The notes beneath the pieces are model-generated. The model did no database searches. It was not told the origin of the DNA and saw only the letters and a list, made by a program, of their open reading frames with translations. From Nevskia sp. (GTDB taxonomy: Bacteria > Pseudomonadota > Gammaproteobacteria > Nevskiales > Nevskiaceae), in assembly GCA_023229645.1 (NCBI GenBank), contig JALNYU010000030.1:1-44381 (forward strand): a stretch of DNA of 44,381 nt, given 5' to 3'. Positions 41,556 through 44,381 of the stretch are shown here, in pieces; positions within the stretch are counted from its first letter, which is position 1, and each line of letters starts with the position of its first letter. Made by a program: the position numbers and the translations under genes.

Positions 41556-41870
41556 ATGGCCGCATTTAAAGAGTTCGGTAATGTTCAGATCGGTGACGAT
41601 CTATTTCAATGGCGCGTCCGCCACTGGGTTGGCGCACCGCTTCCTGAAGGCGGCTGCGGCGGGCTTTCGATCTCGATCAGCGTCGATCCCGGTCGGCGCC
41701 GTGAGTTAATCGTCGAATTTCCATTCGCCGAATTCGGCTTGTCCCGGCCGCGCTCGGAGCCCCAGTTCCAAAACCGTCTGCGGGCTTGCATCGAGGCGGC
41801 GTTGGAAGAAGGCTGGTGCGCGAATTCACGCGGCCGGCCTTGGATTCATCTCGCGGACCTTCCCGCCTAA
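41556..41870 (+). CDS. Hypothetical protein, 104 aa
   Basis: This small cytosolic protein begins MAAFKEFGNVQIGDDLFQWR and contains GGLSISISVDPGRRRELIVE, FPFAEFGLSRPRSEPQFQNR and EEGWCANSRGRPWIHLADLP. Beta strands in the first two thirds and an amphipathic helix near 75-90 are suggested by pattern. It follows the SDR gene by 14 bases and is probably cotranscribed. Its last four bases overlap the convergent Kdo hydroxylase stop. I do not recognise a family. Confidence 0.75.
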   Translation: MAAFKEFGNVQIGDDLFQWRVRHWVGAPLPEGGCGGLSISISVDPGRRRELIVEFPFAEFGLSRPRSEPQFQNRLRACIEAALEEGWCANSRGRPWIHLADLPA

Positions 41871-42745
41871 ACCAGGCGCTGATCGAGCAGCTTCTCCAAT
41901 ATCGGCAACGGTGCCCGTTGCGGATCGTACTGCGCGTGGATCGGCAAGTGCAGCGTTTGTTCAAGCAAAAATTGGCCGCCAATTACCGCGTGTGCGAGTT
42001 GGTCGGAGAAGCAAATCCAGCTGGATCCAGCCGGAAATGGCATCGCTTCCTGCGGGCCCGACCGCTGGTATGCACTGTCGGCTTTCATGCAGTCGTGCAA
42101 TTGCAGCATGTAATGGTCGTAGAGGCTGCGTCGGGATTTCGTAATCCCAAGCGTGTGCAAGAGCCGAGCTGCCCCAGGTAAAGGGCCGCGCAGCTGCGGT
42201 AAAAAACGTGCTGCAAGCGCAGGAAAGGGTTCGCCTACGCGCCATTCACGCGCGGCGCCGCGTGGATTGATATTGCTGAAAACGCGCAAAATGCGCTCGC
42301 CCTGGTTAGGGCGTGACGGAAATGCGTCAACGTGCAGGCGCGCGTCATCATGGCGCCACGAGCTCACGCGGCCGGCGACTGGCAGCGGTCGAAAGCTCGT
42401 CGGCGCAACGTGTAATGCCGAGCGATAAGCCGGAAACAGCGCATTAATTAAGCCCACTGCCTGCGCTTGGAAACGGCCGATCATCCGCTTCAGATCACCG
42501 AGATCGGCCGCATTGCCAAATGCGCCTTTCAGGCTATTGCGCGCTGCGTCGTAGCTGATGTTTTTCGCCCGTCGGTCCGACCAGCGCGGGTCGAGGAAGC
42601 GGGATTCATCAGGCCGCAACGCAAAATCCAAGTTCGGAAAATAAAGCGCTTTCCCTGATTCCAACTCTAGCGCCAGCTGTTGTGATTGTACTGGCGTCAG
42701 GCGTGGATTCCATGCTGCCAGCGTTTGTTCAAGCAGCTGACTCAT
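41867..42745 (-). CDS. kdoO: Kdo hydroxylase (Fe(II)/2-oxoglutarate-dependent, KdoO-like)
   Basis: KdoO hydroxylates the outer Kdo sugar of lipopolysaccharide. The 292-residue product has the family opening GKALYFPNLDFALRPDE then SRFLDPRWSDRRAKNISYD. Residues WRHDDARLHVDAFPSRPNQG carry the HxD iron ligands His138 and Asp140. RILRVFSNINPRGAAREWRV follows, and the distal His lies in FSDQLAHAVIGGQF. GGAACAGGG lies upstream of the ATG. mscL is directly upstream on the same strand (17 bases). Confidence 0.9.
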   Translation of the reverse strand: MSQLLEQTLAAWNPRLTPVQSQQLALELESGKALYFPNLDFALRPDESRFLDPRWSDRRAKNISYDAARNSLKGAFGNAADLGDLKRMIGRFQAQAVGLINALFPAYRSALHVAPTSFRPLPVAGRVSSWRHDDARLHVDAFPSRPNQGERILRVFSNINPRGAAREWRVGEPFPALAARFLPQLRGPLPGAARLLHTLGITKSRRSLYDHYMLQLHDCMKADSAYQRSGPQEAMPFPAGSSWICFSDQLAHAVIGGQFLLEQTLHLPIHAQYDPQRAPLPILEKLLDQRLV

Positions 42746-42762
42746 CCCTGTTCCGGCACGTT

Positions 42763-43173
42763 CTATTTCCTTAGCAAATCTCTAATTTCAGCCAATAATT
42801 TTACTTCATCGCTGGGTTCCGGCGGCGGCGCAGGGGCGGGCGCCGACGCTTCTTTTTTCTTCAGGCTATTAATGCCCTTAACGACCAGGAAAATTACAAA
42901 GGCGATGATCAAGAAATTGATGATTGTCTGAATAAATTTGCCATAACCCAGCAGAACTGCAGGGACTTTGCCGTCGGCAGACGCCTCTTTTAGGGTGATT
43001 GCTGCCTTGGAGAAATCAACCCCGGCGGTTACTTGGCCCAACGCCGGCATAACGACATCTCCGACCAATGAGGTGACGATGGCGCCGAATGCCGCACCGA
43101 TAACCACGCCGACCGCAAGATCGACGACATTACCGCGCATCGCGAATTCTTTAAATTCCTGACCTATGCTCAT
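42763..43173 (-). CDS. mscL: MscL, large-conductance mechanosensitive channel
   Basis: The 136-residue product begins MSIGQEFKEFAMRGNVVDLA and carries the first pore helix GVVIGAAFGAIVTSLVGDVV, a periplasmic loop, the second helix (IQTIINFLIIAFVIFLVVKG) and a C-terminal bundle ending EVKLLAEIRDLLRK. It releases solutes on hypo-osmotic shock. The linker between TM2 and the C-terminal helix is unusually rich in Ala/Pro. It precedes kdoO on the same strand. Confidence 0.96.
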   Translation of the reverse strand: MSIGQEFKEFAMRGNVVDLAVGVVIGAAFGAIVTSLVGDVVMPALGQVTAGVDFSKAAITLKEASADGKVPAVLLGYGKFIQTIINFLIIAFVIFLVVKGINSLKKKEASAPAPAPPPEPSDEVKLLAEIRDLLRK

Positions 43174-43221
43174 ACCGTGAATCCCCCAAGTGGCACCGCG
43201 AAATAGGTGTGACGTTTAGAT

Positions 43222-44172
43222 CTACTGCGCCGCTACGGCCTGCGCCTGGGACGCGTGCAGCGTCTCGGCCACCACATCCGCCGCTAAGCAGGTCGGTAAG
43301 CCGCTGGCGAGATCGCGGTATTGCGCCCGCCAGCCCAGTGTCTCAACTAGGCGGCGCGTGTCGAGCAGCCTCGACTCTTCGAGAAACGACATCAGCATCG
43401 GCGATAGGCGGCTACGCGCTTCGATGAGGCTAATTTGCGGTGGTGGTGCGAGGCTAAGCAAGTCCGCACAGCGTAAAAAGTAGTCCGTCATCGTCGTTGG
43501 TTGCCCGTCGCTGACGTTATATGCAGCGCCCGCGGCGCCATATTCTGCGACATGCAGGGCGGCCGCGGCTAAGTCGTCGGCGTGGATGCGGTTGGTATAC
43601 GGGGATTCCTCGTTCCGCAGCACCGGCGTGCCGGCGCGTAAACGCGCAACTGGCAAACGCCCAGGGCCGTAGATCCCAGGGACACGCAGAATCAGTGCGC
43701 TGCAACCCGTGCGCGCGGCGTAGGCGAGCGCAGCGTGTTCGCCATCCAAGCGTCGCCGGCCGCGGTCGTTTTGCGGCTGAGTCGGTGCTGTTTCATCGAT
43801 CCAAGCGCCCGCACAGTCGCCATAGACCGCGGAGGTTGATAGATAAATCAAGCGCTTGGGAGGCTCGTCCCGCGCCGCCAGAAACGCCCTCAGACGCGTT
43901 TCGGTTACGCCGACGTTCGGCGGCGGTGCGAAATAAAAGATCCAGTCGGGCGCGGTGCCTCTAGCCGCCGCAGTTCTGATTTTGGGGTCGGTGTCGTCGA
44001 GGTCCCATTCCTGAGCGACGATTGCCAGCCGTTCCAATGCTGACGCGCTGGCTGCGCTGCGAACAAAGCCGAGGACCGAGACGCCAATGGAATGCAAGCG
44101 CAGCGCTAGCCTGCAGCCGACGTCGCCGCAGCCGATAATCCAAACTCGGCGAGGTTGAGCGTTAGAGTCCAT
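43222..44172 (-). CDS. YeeZ-like NAD(P)-dependent epimerase/dehydratase-family protein
   Basis: The 316-residue atypical extended SDR has the nucleotide-binding VWIIGCGDVGCRLALRL, LIYLSTSAVYGDCAGAWIDE, LRVPGIYGPGRLPVARL and NRIHADDLAAAALHVAEYG. The Tyr-Lys pair of canonical epimerases is not obvious, as in other YeeZ-like members whose substrate is unknown. It is the first gene after a strong inverted repeat at 44253-44290. Confidence 0.82.
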   Translation of the reverse strand: MDSNAQPRRVWIIGCGDVGCRLALRLHSIGVSVLGFVRSAASASALERLAIVAQEWDLDDTDPKIRTAAARGTAPDWIFYFAPPPNVGVTETRLRAFLAARDEPPKRLIYLSTSAVYGDCAGAWIDETAPTQPQNDRGRRRLDGEHAALAYAARTGCSALILRVPGIYGPGRLPVARLRAGTPVLRNEESPYTNRIHADDLAAAALHVAEYGAAGAAYNVSDGQPTTMTDYFLRCADLLSLAPPPQISLIEARSRLSPMLMSFLEESRLLDTRRLVETLGWRAQYRDLASGLPTCLAADVVAETLHASQAQAVAAQ

Positions 44173-44252
44173 CGTAGCAACAGATCCTATGGACGATAGG
44201 CCGCCGATTCTACTGGAATTATTAGTCTTTGCCGCACAAATTGTCAGTACGT

Positions 44253-44290
44253 CCTTTTCCCCATCGCCATTGGCGGCAATGGGGAAAAGG
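44253..44290. terminator. Strong inverted repeat, probable terminator
   Basis: CCTTTTCCCCAT (44253-44264) and ATGGGGAAAAGG (44279-44290) form a perfect 12-bp stem with an inner CGCC-ATT-GGCG helix. The minus-strand transcript of the partial gene on its right would form it six bases after its stop codon; the T-rich part then lies within the stem rather than after it. Confidence 0.6.
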
Positions 44291-44295
44291 AGCGT

Positions 44296-44381
44296 TTAGG
44301 CGAGGAAGCCGAGGTTGCGGCGTGCGCCGAAGTTGGCGAGGTTGGGGAAGATGGCGTTGAGGTTGGTGTCGGCGACCCCAA
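44296..44381 (-). CDS. C-terminal 27 residues of an unidentified protein (runs off the window)
   Basis: The frame enters from the right edge and reads GVADTNLNAIFPNLANFGAR then RNLGFLA and a stop at 44296-44298. The strong inverted repeat just downstream supports a real gene end. The N/L/F-rich tail is too short to name a family. Confidence 0.5.
   Translation of the reverse strand, partial: GVADTNLNAIFPNLANFGARRNLGFLA

Overview
The window looks like a stretch of chromosome from a gammaproteobacterium of moderately high GC. Supporting genes are ubiquinone biosynthesis UbiE, HslVU with a sigma-32-type promoter, a Cpx-like envelope stress system, Kdo hydroxylase, LpxR-type lipid A deacylase, MltD and the phenylalanine/tyrosine to homogentisate pathway. 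I cannot name the genus. Most of the window is ordinary chromosome, with a few small accessory islands: the start of an IS630-like transposase at the left edge, a pair of inverted-repeat elements after rtcA, a BrnTA toxin-antitoxin pair, and a Fic gene with an unusual palindrome array.

Layout. 1-83: start of an IS630-like transposase. 227-5222: a large hybrid histidine kinase followed by a receiver-EAL protein. 5727-6890: transglutaminase-like/TPR lipoprotein. 7009-11235: RNA repair locus, with rtcR divergent from rtcBA; between them lie a near-perfect sigma-54 promoter, paired GATAAA sites and a strongly folded leader. 11228-11690: two 95-97 bp inverted-repeat elements and a gene remnant. 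11675-15850: a soluble MCP/Cache-like protein, ubiE, lpxR, def and a DUF971 gene. 15956-17337: a graspetide-type ATP-grasp ligase facing a 61-residue peptide gene with a TTxE-TTxD acidic tail. 17456-19455: hslVU with a sigma-32-type promoter and a 5' leader hairpin. 19689-21410: an unrecognised membrane protein. 21416-21935: brnTA.

22115-30520 holds the phenylalanine/tyrosine catabolic genes phhA, hpd, hmgA and fah, all on the minus strand. The block is interrupted by fic (between hpd and hmgA) and by a CpxRA-like pair plus a divergent Spy/CpxP-like gene (between hmgA and fah). A GTAAA-N5-GTAAA CpxR-type box lies between cpxR-like and spy-like. Together the four enzymes cover phenylalanine to tyrosine, then 4-hydroxyphenylpyruvate to homogentisate, then ring cleavage, then fumarylacetoacetate hydrolysis. 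The transaminase and maleylacetoacetate isomerase are not in the window.

30683-44172: proline iminopeptidase, MltD, a 48-aa DUF3096 protein, the acvB-mprF lipid aminoacylation pair, a DUF3336/patatin phospholipase, a TetR regulator, a YdfG-like SDR, a small unknown gene, Kdo hydroxylase, MscL and a YeeZ-like epimerase. The right edge has a strong inverted repeat and the last 27 codons of an unidentified gene.

The two observations I rate highest are the apparently minimal graspetide (ATP-grasp RiPP) pair at 15956-17337, and the duplicated array of six TGTCGA/TCGACA palindromes at 28325-28552 that ends one base before the fic start codon.
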